Shown piece by piece: positions 24,592-35,868 of a stretch of DNA of 64,000 nt. The notes beneath the pieces are model-generated. The model saw only the letters and a program-made list of their open reading frames with translations. It was not told the origin of the DNA and ran no database searches. Numbering within the stretch: the first letter of the stretch is position 1; each line of letters starts with the position of its first letter. Source of the stretch: Candolleomyces eurysporus (Eukaryota; Basidiomycota; Agaricomycetes; Agaricales; Psathyrellaceae); NCBI GenBank assembly GCA_027579435.1, contig JANBPK010000742.1, forward strand, positions 61,402-125,401, written 5' to 3'. The position numbers were made by a program, and so were the translations under genes.

Positions 24592-25053
24592 TTAAAACTG
24601 CATGCTTACCTGCCCTTCCACACCACCTTTGCTTGCAAGATATGCCGACCCTGTGTCTGACCATATCTGGTATCGAGTCAACTTGGCATTTTCGTCAAAG
24701 TCAAGGACATAGGCGAAGGTCTCGTCCCAGGCTTTGCCAGTCTCAATCCATGTGAACGTTCCCTTTCCCTTCACCGCGACTTTTCTCTCCTCTGCATCTA
24801 CAACGTGTTCCCCAAAGGAAATGTTCTTGTAAGATAGCAAGCTTCCAATGACTTCAAAGTAACGCTTCACTCCTTCTTTGCCTTCGAAAGTTCTGCCGAG
24901 GAATGGAGCGAGGGACGGGTCTCCGTGTTCAACCGCAGTGACTGGGTGGGTTGTTGAGAAAAGAGCCAAGATGCTTTCTACATCTTTGCCTTGAGAGAAA
25001 GACGTGCAAAATGTTACAGCAGCTTTCAGGAGCTCGCTCCGGGTCAATGTCAT
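24592..25053 (-). CDS. SnoaL-like / NTF2-fold protein
   Basis: Single exon, 153 aa, from ATG at 25053 to a TAA. The pattern is an N-terminal helix (SELLKAAVTFCTSFSQGKDV), then LFSTTHPVTAVEHGDPSLAP with the typical polar pocket, GRTFEGKEGVKRYFEVIGSL, and strands GKGTFTWIETGKAWDETFAY and LDFDENAKLTRYQIWSD. This order is that of the NTF2-like superfamily in its SnoaL branch, which includes polyketide cyclases and many small stress or hydrolase-like proteins. No catalytic activity can be fixed from the sequence. The downstream neighbour on the same strand is a FAD-linked oxidase, a pairing seen in small secondary-metabolite loci. It lacks introns, unlike almost all of its neighbours. Confidence 0.75.
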   Translation of the reverse strand: MTLTRSELLKAAVTFCTSFSQGKDVESILALFSTTHPVTAVEHGDPSLAPFLGRTFEGKEGVKRYFEVIGSLLSYKNISFGEHVVDAEERKVAVKGKGTFTWIETGKAWDETFAYVLDFDENAKLTRYQIWSDTGSAYLASKGGVEGQVSMQF

Positions 25054-25516
25054 GATCTCGTAGTGCTGCGTTCGAGTGGATAAGAGAAAGATGTCCGGGT
25101 GCAGGACCTATGTATCAGCATCTTCCATGACGTCATATGTCGCTCGAGTGGTCTCGACAACTTCTCAGCCTGCGGACCAGTGTAGTTCGACGCGCAGCGG
25201 AATGTCAATGAAAACGGTCCGGACCTGTAGTGACATGTCTAGTGCTTCCTGGTTCCAGGATCGTGCCAGCTCTTGGGTTATTCGGCGTCCCTGAGGCTCA
25301 AANCCCCCCAGTAATGGAAGCTCATTGAGGGACAGCAGTTGCGGCCCCGATTAACTATTCCGAAATAACATACACGTTCGTGGTATTGAGAAAGTATCAG
25401 ACACACGCTCACCAAAGCCCTGGAAATCGGATAAACGACACGGGGACAGGTGAAAGAGAACAGGGAATTCAATCCTAGAAGCCCACAACTATGGCGTCCG
25501 TTTGTATTCTAGGCAA
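25054..25516. other. intergenic region with no clear gene
   Basis: Between the SnoaL-like gene (start) and the FAD oxidase (stop), both on the minus strand. A 72-codon plus-strand frame at 25076..25294 and the opposite frame are low in recognisable features; one N occurs at 25303. I would treat it as the SnoaL promoter, possibly with a coding remnant. Confidence 0.4.
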
Positions 25517-27301
25517 TCATGCAGCCGGGACGATAGGGAACCAGCGATTGAAAACGTTTTCCGGATCATACTTCCTCTTGACTTGCTGCAGGCGAGGATA
25601 GTTCGAAGCGAACGCGAGTTTAGACCTCTCTTCACTTCCTGCTGTATTACGAACCTCGGCTGAAGCAGCCTCCATGTCTGTAAACAGGGTAAGCTCTCGG
25701 GAGCACCACAAGTTCAAGGCTGCAAATGCACTAACCGTAATTAGTGTAACCGAATTCCTCTGACTTTGATAACCCGCGCTGCCCCGTAATGAGGATATCG
25801 ATTAGCTTCTGGGCAGTCGATCGAGCCTCCTCCGTTCTTTCCTTGCCTCCATCCCAAGCAAGAATAAGTAGGATGTTTGGCGTCAACTCTCGACGGAACG
25901 CAGTGGCATCAATTGGTACGGCGTTGACTTTGTGCAAGGGAAAGTACTCATAAATGATACTTGGAGTGAATTTCTGGGTTTGCGCGATCTTCCCTGCTTC
26001 CAGCAATACCGTTAGGGTGGAAGAGTAATCCGGAACCTTCTGCGAAATGCCCTTAAAGTACGCTCCTAGGCCAGGCTTAGATTGCTCGTTCTGATCTCCT
26101 GGGTCATTACTGCGAACTATCTGGTCGATACGGTCTACGCACCTGCAGCCCATTGAGTTCTTCAAATGGTATTTCTTTAGCCATATCGGCAATAGGTCCT
26201 GTGCAACGTATGCTTTTATTAGTGTGGTTCTCAGCAGCGCACCATGAGCCTACCGATGTCGAGGAACTCCTTGAAGTTGGCGCGTCCTTCAGATTCAGAC
26301 CCATTGTAGAACAGCAGCAGTTCCATGATAGGCTGCGGTGGATTGAGCCTCAGACAAATGCTAAGAACGTATGCAGGGCAACTTACACGACCTTCTGGAT
26401 CCACGGAAGCGATTTGGCACATTGCTTCATTCTCCCCCGCATTTGGCCACCAGGTCTTCGTTACCTCGACAATCTTCTTGAGAGAATTCGGGGCATAGAT
26501 CACCTTCCCTGCGAACACCGTCTTTCGCTGGGGATGAAGTTGGAAAACAAATTCCGTCACAACTCCAAAGTTGCACCCGCCTCCACGGATGGCCCAGAAC
26601 AGGTCCGGGTTCTCTTTTTCATTCACAGCCAAGATAGACCCATCAGCCGTCACAACAGTGGCCTGGGGAACAATTGAGTAAAAGAGATGGGGTTGCAAAT
26701 GAAAGCGCACCTGACGAAGGTTATCGGTTGGCAGTCCATACCGATTGGCGAGCCAGCGATATCCACCGCCAAGCGTGAGGCTGCCAACATCAGAACCGAA
26801 TATGAACAGGGTGTAGAGATGTGCTCGACATACCCGGCAACTCCAGTCTAACAACCAACAAAGTAAGCAACTGGGGAACTTTAAAAGGGCGAAACTTACG
26901 TGGTTCACAGTTCCTCCAACAGTGGCTAAACCATGTTTGATTGCCTCTGTGTCGACCGTTTTCCAGACAGTGCCACCACCGACATACCCAAGTCGATTCT
27001 CGGCGTCGACGCGGACAGTGTTAATATAACGAGAGAGATCGATAACCAGGCCATTCTCCACAGATGAAGCACCTGCAGCGTTGTGTCCACCCCCTCAAAC
27101 GGCGACTGAAAGACTATTCTCCTTCGCATATTTCAATGCGATGGCGACATCTTGAGCGTCCTTGACGAAGACAACCACCTTGGCGTTTCGCTCAGCATTG
27201 GCATTGGTGGCCCATCTCGCCAAAGCTGCGTTGTAGTCGGGGCTATCCGGATTCACGACATCGCCTTTTATGCTCTCAAGGAGAATCTTCTGATTCGCCA
27301 T
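25517..27301 (-). pseudogene. berberine-bridge-type FAD-linked oxidase, interrupted
   Basis: Exons 26900..27301, 26833..26846, 26711..26780, 26387..26662, 26254..26332, 26143..26198, 25736..26109, 25517..25677; about 477 codons. The FAD-binding fold is clear: VVVFVKDAQDVAIALKYAKE, GGGHNAAGASS (the His normally carries covalent FAD), ATVGGTVNHTGVAG, LTLGGGYRWLANRYGLPTDN, WAIRGGGCNFGVVTEF. The C-terminal BBE segment is YPRLQQVKRKYDPENVFNRW. Two defects exist. An in-frame TGA at 27095..27097 stands where an Arg or Lys codon normally precedes GGGHN. Also, the junction of exons 6 and 7 is out of phase: the apparent intron is only 33 nt, and no GT-AG choice keeps the frame. All other junctions agree in phase. 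Either the gene is a recent pseudogene or the assembly has two errors. Exon 2 is 14 nt. The gene adjoins the SnoaL-like gene. Confidence 0.8.
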
Positions 27302-28493
27302 TGTGACTAGAGACGTAGAGAGCGAGGAGAGGCGCCAGAGTGTCGGCCACTGCGAATCACCCAAGGAAAACAATTGTAGCACAACTGGCCGAGTCGATCG
27401 CGGAATCGGCTTCGATGCTGACCGTATAGGATGCTTCGCCCTTACCTCCTAAGCGCTTAGCCCAGGTATGCAAGATGTACATTGAAGAGGTGAAGTTTCC
27501 TACGAACAGTAGTGTGTGTGTAAGTTTCCAAGGAGTAGTCTTCCGAGGCCAGGTTGATCGCCAGTTCGATATACTATGTAGACTGCTCGAGAATCAGAGC
27601 CAATCAAAGTTGCCGCTCTATTCAACGGCTGAGAGCCGTCCTTGAAACCGTTGTAAATGGATCGGCATGAACTGTTTTTGCGTAGTAGAGCTCTATCTAC
27701 AAGAGTCTAACTAAGAGGGGAAGGTACGGAGGTTCAGATGGACGAAAAGGGAAATGTTGTGGTCGTGTTTGGGCAACAAACTCAAAACGCGCTTGACCAA
27801 TTGCCACCGCCACCTCCGTGGCCTGCTTGCTGCCTGCTGCACCGTTTACTCGTGTTCTGCCTTAACGTCGGCTTATGACTGCAGTCTGGTATTCAAACTG
27901 AAGCTCGTTCACCGCAGCTTCCAGGCCTTCATTGTTGACGACTCGGCTCAGACCATCTGGATCGTCACTGGCAGCCTTCCCTGCTACCAGCTGCTTTCTG
28001 CTTCCTGTGACTTGGACAAAGGCTTTGCTGGAGTTCGTGACAGACATATCCGCAAGGAGTTGGATGAAACATTTCCTAATCGCTAAGAACTCTACGTATA
28101 TCTACTTTTGGTGAAAGAAGGCTCAAGACGAAGCCTGAAACCCTGAAAGTCCAGGCTTATCTTGAAGGAAGAATTTGCCGGAATATGCTGCCCTCAATCC
28201 ATCTGTCTAGATGTCATATCGGCATAGCATTCTACTAAATTTAGCGGTGGGGTTACGTCTGCTTAAGCTAGGGCCAGCCGGATCCTGGACGTTGGCTCCG
28301 TGCGGGGAGGTTGGGAATGCACGATCCCTGACTGCGACATGTCCTCGAGGTCATGGCTCCATCACAACCACGTTCCATAGGAGAAACTGACCCAATCCGC
28401 CGTATCGGTTAGTCTGGCGGGCTGCGACCGACTATATAACACGAAGCGCAATAAGGATTCCCTAGCTTTCTTTCCCTTCTACCCAACCACATT
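27302..28493. other. 1.2-kb divergent intergenic region
   Basis: Lies between the FAD oxidase and the DUF6741 gene, which point away from each other. Two overlapping frames occur: 27754..28086 plus (110 aa, Cys-rich start) and 27862..28047 minus (61 aa, true ATG). Neither resembles a known family and neither has a convincing splice extension. A TATA element for the DUF6741 gene lies at 28433. I see no repeat or RNA gene. Confidence 0.4.
28433..28439 (+). promoter_or_regulatory. TATA box of the DUF6741 gene
   Basis: TATATAA about 55 bp upstream of the ATG at 28494, followed by a pyrimidine-rich stretch (tttctttcccttctacc) typical of fungal transcription start regions. Confidence 0.55.
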
Positions 28494-29437
28494 ATGGCTT
28501 ACGCTCCGAGCTACGACGGTTTTTCTCGCTCGCTCTCTCGCAGAGCCTCTATGTCATATGGCAGCAACTATGGGATGTATGACCATGCCCCAGTCATGCA
28601 TGCAGCTTCAGACCCGGTACGTCGTCTCGTCCCTCATCTGCAAGGGAAACGACTTATCTTGCTTCTTGCAGTACCCGCACGGCGGCTCATATTCTATGTA
28701 CGGAGCGCCTTCAAACGCTTTGGTGCCAGTAAGCCACCGTCTGACTGGACCAGGTATGTGTGTTGTCCAGATGGANCNCCCACATGGTCTAACATTCNTG
28801 AAAGAATACGAGGATTATGATCCTCGACTCGATGCCTATGACTATGACATGGGCGGAGGCTACCCTGTTGCTCCTATGACCCCANTTCTACCCCGCTCAC
28901 GGCGCGGCTCAGCCGTTTCTTTAATGTCCCTACCCGGTGTGGATGGATTCCGCCGCGGTACCGGCCACCGAATCAAGTTCAAGCGAAAGGGCACTCTCAT
29001 GGGTGGAATCGGCTTGGACGAGGCTCAGTCCCGTGTCAGGCTATCAAATAACGACTCCTACTCCTTCCACGACCTCCACTCCGACCACCATCGGCGGATT
29101 CTGCTCAAGGTCAAGGTATGCGAACGTTTTTTGCTCTTGTCACCTCCAACTATGCTGATCTCGTTTTAAAAGTGGGCTGGGTATAATTCTCTGACCTACG
29201 AAATTCCGNTGGACGGATGGGATCGACGAGTCAATCTCGAAACTCTCGCTAGGCGAGTATCAAGAGCATGTGTTCACTATCTTCAGGTAAGTTCCCTCGC
29301 TTCCCAAGTTGCCCCTCAGTACTCAAATTAGAATCAATCAGGCCAACGTTATTCCTATTCTCTGGGATCGAGTCGTGCTCCATCACCTCGAAGAGGTGAC
29401 CTACGGAGTGTGGCAGCCAATGTTATCAACACGCTGA
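28494..29437 (+). CDS. DUF6741 family protein, function unknown
   Basis: Exons 28494..28616, 28672..29115, 29173..29286, 29342..29437; 258 aa. The N-terminal 130 residues are rich in Tyr, Ser, Gly and Pro and look disordered. The C-terminal 110 residues form a compact basic domain: HRIKFKRKGTLMGGIGLDEA, VRLSNNDSYSFHDL, then WAGYNSLTYEIP, VNLETLARRVSRACVHYLQ, and WDRVVLHHLEEVTYGVWQP. I recognise this domain as the agaricomycete family catalogued as DUF6741; no function is known to me. Exon phases all close and the N characters at 28775, 28777, 28798, 28885 and 29209 count as bases. The gene ends a few bases after the domain, as in relatives. A TATA box and pyrimidine tract upstream suggest inducible expression. 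Confidence 0.75.
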
Positions 29438-29796
29438 TTGCTGAGCAATCCGCAGGGTAACTTGCATCGATCGAATTTTACCAATTTCAAANGGGGTGCC
29501 AGGTCAGCTGTCTGCGTGCGGACAGTGTCCGCGTTTTAATAGAAGCGAGGATAAGGAAAATGGCAGTCTGATACCGCTGCCTACCATGCGCCAAAACATT
29601 GGGACNCTTGTGACCTTCTTCACCTGTATACCGTTCCGTCATTTTCATCGGGAGGCCTACGCACTCACCGTGTACTATAGCCATTTCGAGNTTCCTCCAT
29701 TCGATGCTCCATNCGTAGCATTCTATATTATTCAAACAGTATGTAGATAGTTCATAGCACACATATGTCCCCAAAACGATAATTTATGTGTAAGAG
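29438..29796. other. convergent intergenic region
   Basis: Shared 3' region of the DUF6741 gene and the nucleoside transporter. It contains four N characters and no gene I can support. Confidence 0.5.
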
Positions 29797-31420
29797 TTAA
29801 AGAGTGAATGGATTACAGTCACAAATCGCACTTCGTACTGCAAAGCTTGAGACACTACCCAACACCAGGCCCCCNACGAGACAGAAACTTGCCACAGTGG
29901 CTGCAACGTCAACGTCTGCTACCCGACCCTTCAACTTTGGNTTATGCTCNANAGAGGGNGCAGCCATCATACACAAGCTCGAAGTATAACCATTCGACCA
30001 ACCAAATNTGAAGAGNATGAGGAAGAATAGGATGTCNGAATTGACGAAGGGCGCGGGCTGAGTTGGGTCAGGAACTGAGCCTCGCTGGATGTTGCACAGG
30101 AGGAAGATTGGAATGAACAGAACCCTCGCTATCGATATGGTAAGGAGGCGGTTGCCGGACCAAATCAGCATGAATGGGAAAGAACACGCATATCGCCCCA
30201 AGAAATCCCCCATGTTGAAAACGAGGAAGTGGATTGCGCTAAATAATAGCGGGTGTGTAGCGGGGTTTGTTGGTCTAATCGATAGGGTGATCGGTGGGAA
30301 GACGGACTACGGAGAAGAAGAAGGGGTCAGGGGACAGTACGATACATGAAAAAAANCATANAACTTACAAGAGTGATCATGAAGACACACGCGACAGCAA
30401 TTTCATATTGCACGTTCGCTTTAGCAATTCGGAGAACATTCGTGGTTTCTTCGATAACTTCACTGCGCGCTCGGGAGAGCGATCGATGCTGTTCATCGTC
30501 AGACCCCCTGCGCAAACTAATCTTGGCCGTCTCTTGCTCCAAGGCTCCAGCCACATGAACATACAAGGGCATGCGGATGAGGTGCTCGTGAGCAAGGTAG
30601 CTCAGGACGAGNAAGACCGTCGACAACAGGAAGAAAAAGAACGCCGCCTTTTCCTCCGCCGAACCATCTCCGACAAAGCTGCTCGGTTTGCCTATGACCG
30701 AGGTGGCGGAGCTGATGACCTGTACTCCACTGACTGCGACAGCAACTGCTGCCTGCCCAGACATCATGGCCTGTACTGCAGACGGGCCGAAGAGGGACGC
30801 CACTGCTATGAGAGAAGTCTGGAAATAGGCTCCTGCTGCCGATTGAGCGGCTCCATTGAATAGGACGAAGATAGCAAATAGTCCAGGCGTTGGGACAAAG
30901 AAAGTGCTGATTGTGAGGAGGGCGTTGAGCACCGTTAGCCATAGGATCATAGAACGTGTCCTTCCAGATGGTCTGGTCTGTAGTAACCAATCAGCGATAG
31001 CCCTTTACTTCATTAGGATTAGGCGGACTAACGTGTTTAGACGTCACGGTGGCATGGGCGAGGAAGATGAAGTTGGAGAGGGTAAATGTGGTCGTCATGT
31101 AGGACCCAAACGTCGTCTTCAGCGGCGAGCCCTGTAGTCGGGAGAGAAAGTAGGGCATGGCGGTGATAACAACTGACGATAACGTTCGGTTTTAGCGCCC
31201 CTTGACACGGAACGACCGACTCACCATTCCATGGCAGAAGCACCGCAGCTCCCAAGATGAAGTGAATCCACTTGACTTTGGGGTCAATGAGCGCAGAGGG
31301 TATGTCGTGTGGCTCATCTGATTCTTCCTCTCCTCCCAACGCTATCTCCGAGCTCGAGGCTTCCGGCAGTTGAGGGACCGAATGATACAGGGCCTGAGGT
31401 GAGTCCGGTGAAACGGGCAT
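29797..31420 (-). CDS. equilibrative nucleoside transporter (SLC29/ENT family)
   Basis: Exons 31225..31420, 31033..31172, 30369..30977, 29797..30306; 484 aa. An acidic cytosolic N-terminus (GGEEESDEPHD) precedes the first helix, KWIHFILGAAVLLPWNVVIT, which carries the ENT LPWN motif. Helices follow with YFLSRLQGSPLKTTFGSY, a long cytosolic loop (RRGSDDEQHRSLSRARSEV), and the diagnostic FNMGDFLGRYACSFPF and SNGYTSSLCMMAAPS segments near the C-terminus. About 11 membrane spans are visible. The family carries nucleosides by facilitated or proton-coupled transport; in yeast the homologue Fun26 acts in the vacuole. The last exon has many N characters, all of which fit as real bases in frame. The start is at the first ATG, although an upstream in-frame stretch remains open. 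Confidence 0.9.
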
Positions 31421-31734
31421 GGTATCAATATGCACGTGTCCTCTTGCAGTATCGAGTCCGAAAGGCTTGACGGACGTTGGTGTGCAAGAGAATGAGAGTG
31501 GGTGGTGGTCAAAGTTCAAGAGTGGAGGGTCACCTCATCCGAGTAGTGGCGGCCATAAATAGAGCCCCGCGTTCGTGAGCTTGTCAGAAAGCCTGAATGT
31601 TGCGAAACATGACTACAATTCAACAAATCCTCAATATCAATCCCATTTGTTAGTCGAGAGGTGCTTTTAAGTATTACTGACATTAGAACGCTATACTACT
31701 CTCAACAAATAACAGGTACGACAACCGACCAAAT
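31421..31734. other. intergenic region ENT / uL24m
   Basis: About 310 bp between two minus-strand genes, expected to hold the transporter promoter and the 3' end of the uL24m gene. AT-rich near 31600-31730. No feature was recognised. Confidence 0.4.
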
Positions 31735-33004
31735 CTAAACGTCCTTGGGGACAACCTGGTTAGGCTCATCAGCAAGCACGAGCTCAGTCAACTTGCGACG
31801 ATGCCTCTCCTCCTTCTTCACCTTCTTCCGCGCCTTCCTGATCATATTAACGTCCGCCATCCTGTCCTTCCACCTCATCTTCTTCTGCAGCTCTTGCTTA
31901 TCCTTGAGCTCCTGCCTCCATCGGAAGGCAGCCTCAGCACGCGCCTCGCGCTCAGTGCGTCCGTTGATATGCTTCTTCTCCTCAGCAATGATTTCATCGA
32001 GACGCGCCTTCTCGCTGGCCATGCGAGCCTTCCATCGTTGCTGCTTCTTCGCACGAGCATGAGGGTTGGAAAGCTCTTTCTCGAGGTAAACTTCAAGAGG
32101 AGCGGCGGCATTGCCAAAGCCGGCACTGTATCCCGGGTTATACAACGCGGTCAGGTACTCGTCTTCTAAAGGGGGCCGGGGAAGAGGTCCATTCAGCGAC
32201 TGCCGGATTTGCGGAACTTCGTAGGTCAGCTTGGTGACGACTTCGAGCGGTGTGTCGTAGCTCGTGGCTGAACGAGGAAGCAGTACAGTTAGAGGTAAGG
32301 TCAAAGCTCAGCAAAGTCGCATCAACGTACGTTCAGCCAAAGTGGGTCTCTCAGCCTTTGGCCAAGGGATTTGAACATGACCCGTCTCCCAGGGAATCTT
32401 CGGGAAGGTTTTTGACGCAAAACGGTTCCAGACAAACCGACCCCTCAGAAGATTCCACTGAGGTCTCGACGCTGCAACACGCTGAGCAAAGACACTAGAC
32501 GAGGTTTGAATAAGCTATGAAGTAGAGAAAAGATGCGCGTCGACGTACGGGACAACATCCTTCCCCAACCCATCCGACGACGGGAACTCGTAGTTGCCAA
32601 CAAACAGCTGGCACCGAGAATAATGGAAGTTCTTCGTATGCGCAATTTTGTTCTCGTCTCCGCTCTAGAATATGCTTATTGAGCCAGTAACCACGGGTCA
32701 TAGAGAAATAAAACATACATTGGCAGCGCCCTTGACGAACACACGATTGCTCAGCCTGTTGATACTAAGCACCTCATGCAATGCGTTGGTTTTGTCCCCC
32801 CCGAACGCGAATCTGGTCACCAGGCACGATGTTCCAGTACCGAATTCGATCTGGTGTTCTAACAGACTTGAGCTTGGGGTCGTATATTGACCGGCGCTTC
32901 AGCCATGACTTGGGGATGGTGCGAAGGTGGTTAAGGTTGGTGAGGTACGGGCTTGTTGTTGTCGCGTCAATAGCTGTGCGACGTGTAAAGTACTTGAGAG
33001 ACAT
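31735..33004 (-). CDS. mitochondrial large-subunit ribosomal protein uL24m (KOW domain)
   Basis: Exons 32719..33004, 32549..32664, 32331..32494, 31735..32267; 365 aa if one base of a seven-C run at 32796..32802 is dropped. The N-terminal part holds the KOW fold: YWNIVPGDQIRVRGDKTN, LHEVLSINRLSNRVFVKG, then NYEFPSSDG. The rest is a fungal extension ending in a strongly basic coiled coil (KKMRWKDRMADVNMIRKARK). The KOW segment binds rRNA and helps start large-subunit assembly. The run of C reads as seven Gs in the gene; with six the frame passes from VRG into DKTNALHEV exactly as in relatives, while with seven it hits a stop. I judge this a sequencing length error and not a true mutation, because all four exons then close in phase. 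Confidence 0.87.
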
Positions 33005-33300
33005 ATTGAGATGCTCGCCCCCGTATGGTCGTCAAGGGGTGTGAGGTGGTGGTGGTGGTCGACGTCGGAGGCACCTGGCAAGTCGTTCCGTCACCGAAAC
33101 CGCGACAGCAGAACGCCAAAAATTACGAGCACGTGACCAAGCCGGAATTGACGTAGGTGTCGAACTCGTCGCGTCGGACAACCGAGAGGAATTCAAGTAA
33201 GAAGAATTCATTCAAGGTCTTGAAGCAGTTACACGTTATTTTACATATGAAACCGGTATTAACAATAAATAGCCACAGNAAAAATTGCAAAAATCCAGCG

Positions 33301-35756
33301 CTATGAACCCGCAACCACAGCTTGCGTCTTTGACCCTCCACTGCTCCAGGCGGAGGAATTTGGGTCTTCTGCTTCAAGGGTCTGGTATAATGGTATGAGT
33401 GTCAAGTCCCAGTGCGAAGGAAAGTGGAGAAAACTCACCTCAAGAAGCATGCCCAGAACCTGATCAACTTCCGCTGGCTCGACACCTCCACACCCAGCGC
33501 TAATCAATCTCCTATACTCGCTCATCTTTCCACTAGTCCCCGTCTCCGCCTGGAACGTCACCAACTCATCGAACATGACTTTCCTTCTTTTCTTATACTG
33601 ATTGACCTCTCCCCGTAGCGACTCGCACATCCGGTGCAAAGCCCCAGGATCTGCGGGGATATTGGAATGCAGCATAATCAAGTCATTGATAGACTCTTGC
33701 TGACTCTGCGCTTTCCGCTTCCCTTTCATCTTTTCTCCATTCACAAGTATCTCTCCCTCGCCATCTTCTTCGACCTGGAACGTCGCCGTCGCAGGTGTGA
33801 GAGCCAATTCCCCATTCGCCGCATCTCGAACCGTTTTCTCCCGCGCTTCTTCGTCCTTCACCCATTTCTCCCAGCCCAAACGATATCGTTTCCCCATTTT
33901 TTCAGACAAGCTCTGCTGCAAATCCTGCAACTTTTGCTTCGCTTGTGGTAGATTTTCTGCTTGCGTCCGAAGCTGACTGACTGTTCTTTGGCTTTCGAGA
34001 ATTTCGGCTTGGATGTTTGTTAGCAGCGCTTGAGCCTGGGCCATGTCTCGTTCCTTGTCGCGAAGTTCTTGATCAAAAGATGCAGCCAAACTGTCCAACA
34101 TCGCGGCCATGTCGTTGATAGAACGCGTACTTGCGCGTTGTGCAGCAACGGAATGGTGGAGAGGGGGTCGCTCGTGGTTGGCAGGGGCGAAAGCATAGGT
34201 AGGAGGGGCATTGGGAGGAGGATACGCGACATGCGAATTTCTATATGACATGGCGGGCGCACGCGAGGGTGGGGCTGGAGAGGAACGGAAGCGTTCGTCC
34301 TCGAGGATGTAATCTTCAGCACTTTTGCCATCGTGGTTGGCAATTTTAGGGTCTGCGCCGTGGTCTATGAGGAGTTTCACGAGACGTTTGCTCCTGCACC
34401 GTGCTGCCATGGTCAACGCCGTCTCTCCGTCCTCATCCTGGAAGTTAATAACGTCTGCCAATTCCTTTGGATAGTCGGCAAGGCGGCCGAGCACCGTCTC
34501 CATGTAGTAACGCGCGGCATGCGTCTTTCCCTTGGACATGGCTACATCGACTATATGATGGAACACGGTTCGGTTAGAATTGTCGATGTTGAGCGTTGAA
34601 CGATGGAGTAGTTCATAGAGTTCAGGGAATTTTCGAACGTCATAGTTGTTGGCGAACATGACACTCCGCATCAAGGCTGTCTGCCCCGCTTTGTTGACTT
34701 TGAATATATCCGCTCCCGCGGAGAGAAGTAGCTTGACTATTCGTACGCGGCCCATGGCGCAAGCCCAGTGAAGCGAAGTATGACCGTCGTCATCGATAGC
34801 CATATTTGGATCGAAATCGGAGGGAGGCCTAATGAGAACCGGTGGTATTTGGTGGGTGTCAGAGATGAAGTACTCGAGGATCTGGTCGCCGTACGACCGA
34901 GGGTCACCGACTGCGTTGGAGCCAGCCTCAGACATGTCTTCGTACTGCTCTTCAGCGGGTGGAATGTATCGACCTCGGAAATGGGGAGGGTTCTGGAGAT
35001 CGCCTCTCCCGTTTGTCCCATGCGAAGGCCCGGGACTGCCGATAGGGGAGGGAGTGCGGGAGCTTGATGAGGCTTCGGATGGTGAGGGAGTCATTGAGCC
35101 ATCTTCCGAACCCCGAATAGACATTGTCTCGCGGTCGGATTCCTCGCCCACTTCTGATACCTGTCTCTTGGAAGACCTTGTACCGACAACTGCAGCCGCG
35201 AGCTCACTGTTAGAAGGTTTGCGCGCGGGTCGATTGGCCGTGCTCGCGACGAGATGTTTGGGTGCAAGAGGGGGACTTTTTGCGGCAGGCTGGAATTCAA
35301 TGATTGGACGCAAGAGGTGTTCGCAGTTGTACTGCTTGGCGAGCAGGAGCCCACGCTCGAGGGGGATCCATGTACCTGTGCATCCCTTTGTAAGTGGTAC
35401 GACCGATGGAGACGGACGCCGTACCTTGATATTTCCCGTAGCCTCCTTGTACCTTTTCGTGTTCTCCTTTCTGGACTTCGCGTTCCAATACACGGGTGCG
35501 TTGGGGTTTGTCGAAACCAGCCACTTTGAGAATCTGGGTCGCGTTTAACCACGAGTCGGACCGGCGTCTCATGACTGCAACGCCCTTGCACATCCTGGAC
35601 GGAACTAAGGTCAAGACGGTGAAAGATTCGGATATGTTGGTACATACATCTCGTAGACGGGGATCCCACTGTAGGTGGCCTGTACGGGCGGATGAGATTA
35701 GTCAGGAGGCGGGGGAGATGGAGGGGGCGTACCTTGAAAATCTGAGCCTCAGGCAT
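33301..35756 (-). CDS. MBP1: APSES transcription factor, MBF DNA-binding subunit (Mbp1/Res type)
   Basis: Exons 35733..35756, 35648..35679, 35425..35594, 33439..35375, 33301..33381; 747 aa. Residues 1-110 form the KilA-N/APSES domain: [52 protein letters not shown] disordered linker follows, then ankyrin repeats ([20 protein letters not shown] near residue 270, [20 protein letters not shown] near 390). A coiled coil ([17 protein letters not shown]) and a C-terminal helical region pair with a Swi6-like partner. Such factors bind ACGCGT and drive G1/S genes in the nucleus. The first exon is only 24 nt, and the APSES domain is split over four exons. Two ACGCGT boxes lie in the divergent promoter shared with CDC14, so self-regulation is possible. 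Distinguishing Mbp1 from Swi4 is by general resemblance only. Confidence 0.9.
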
Positions 35757-35862
35757 GATGGACGCTGCCGGGCATACGCTGGGGGGGAGAGAGATGTGTT
35801 GGACCGGGAGAACGACGCCCTTTCCTGAGAGAAAGCAGCTGCGAGCGAGGTCTGCGATCGTG

Positions 35863-35868
35863 ACGCGT
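35863..35868. promoter_or_regulatory. MCB-like ACGCGT box upstream of MBP1
   Basis: ACGCGT, 107 bp upstream of the MBP1 start codon. It would suit binding by the MBF complex of which MBP1 is part. The assignment is by sequence match only. Confidence 0.4.

Noticed and set aside
26231..27061. Possible internal start of the FAD oxidase after the TGA
   Set aside because: The frame begins with GTG and would lack the first half of the FAD domain, so it is not a functional start.
27754..28086. 110-codon plus frame and 61-codon minus frame as genes
   Set aside because: They overlap each other, show no family motif and lack splice extensions.
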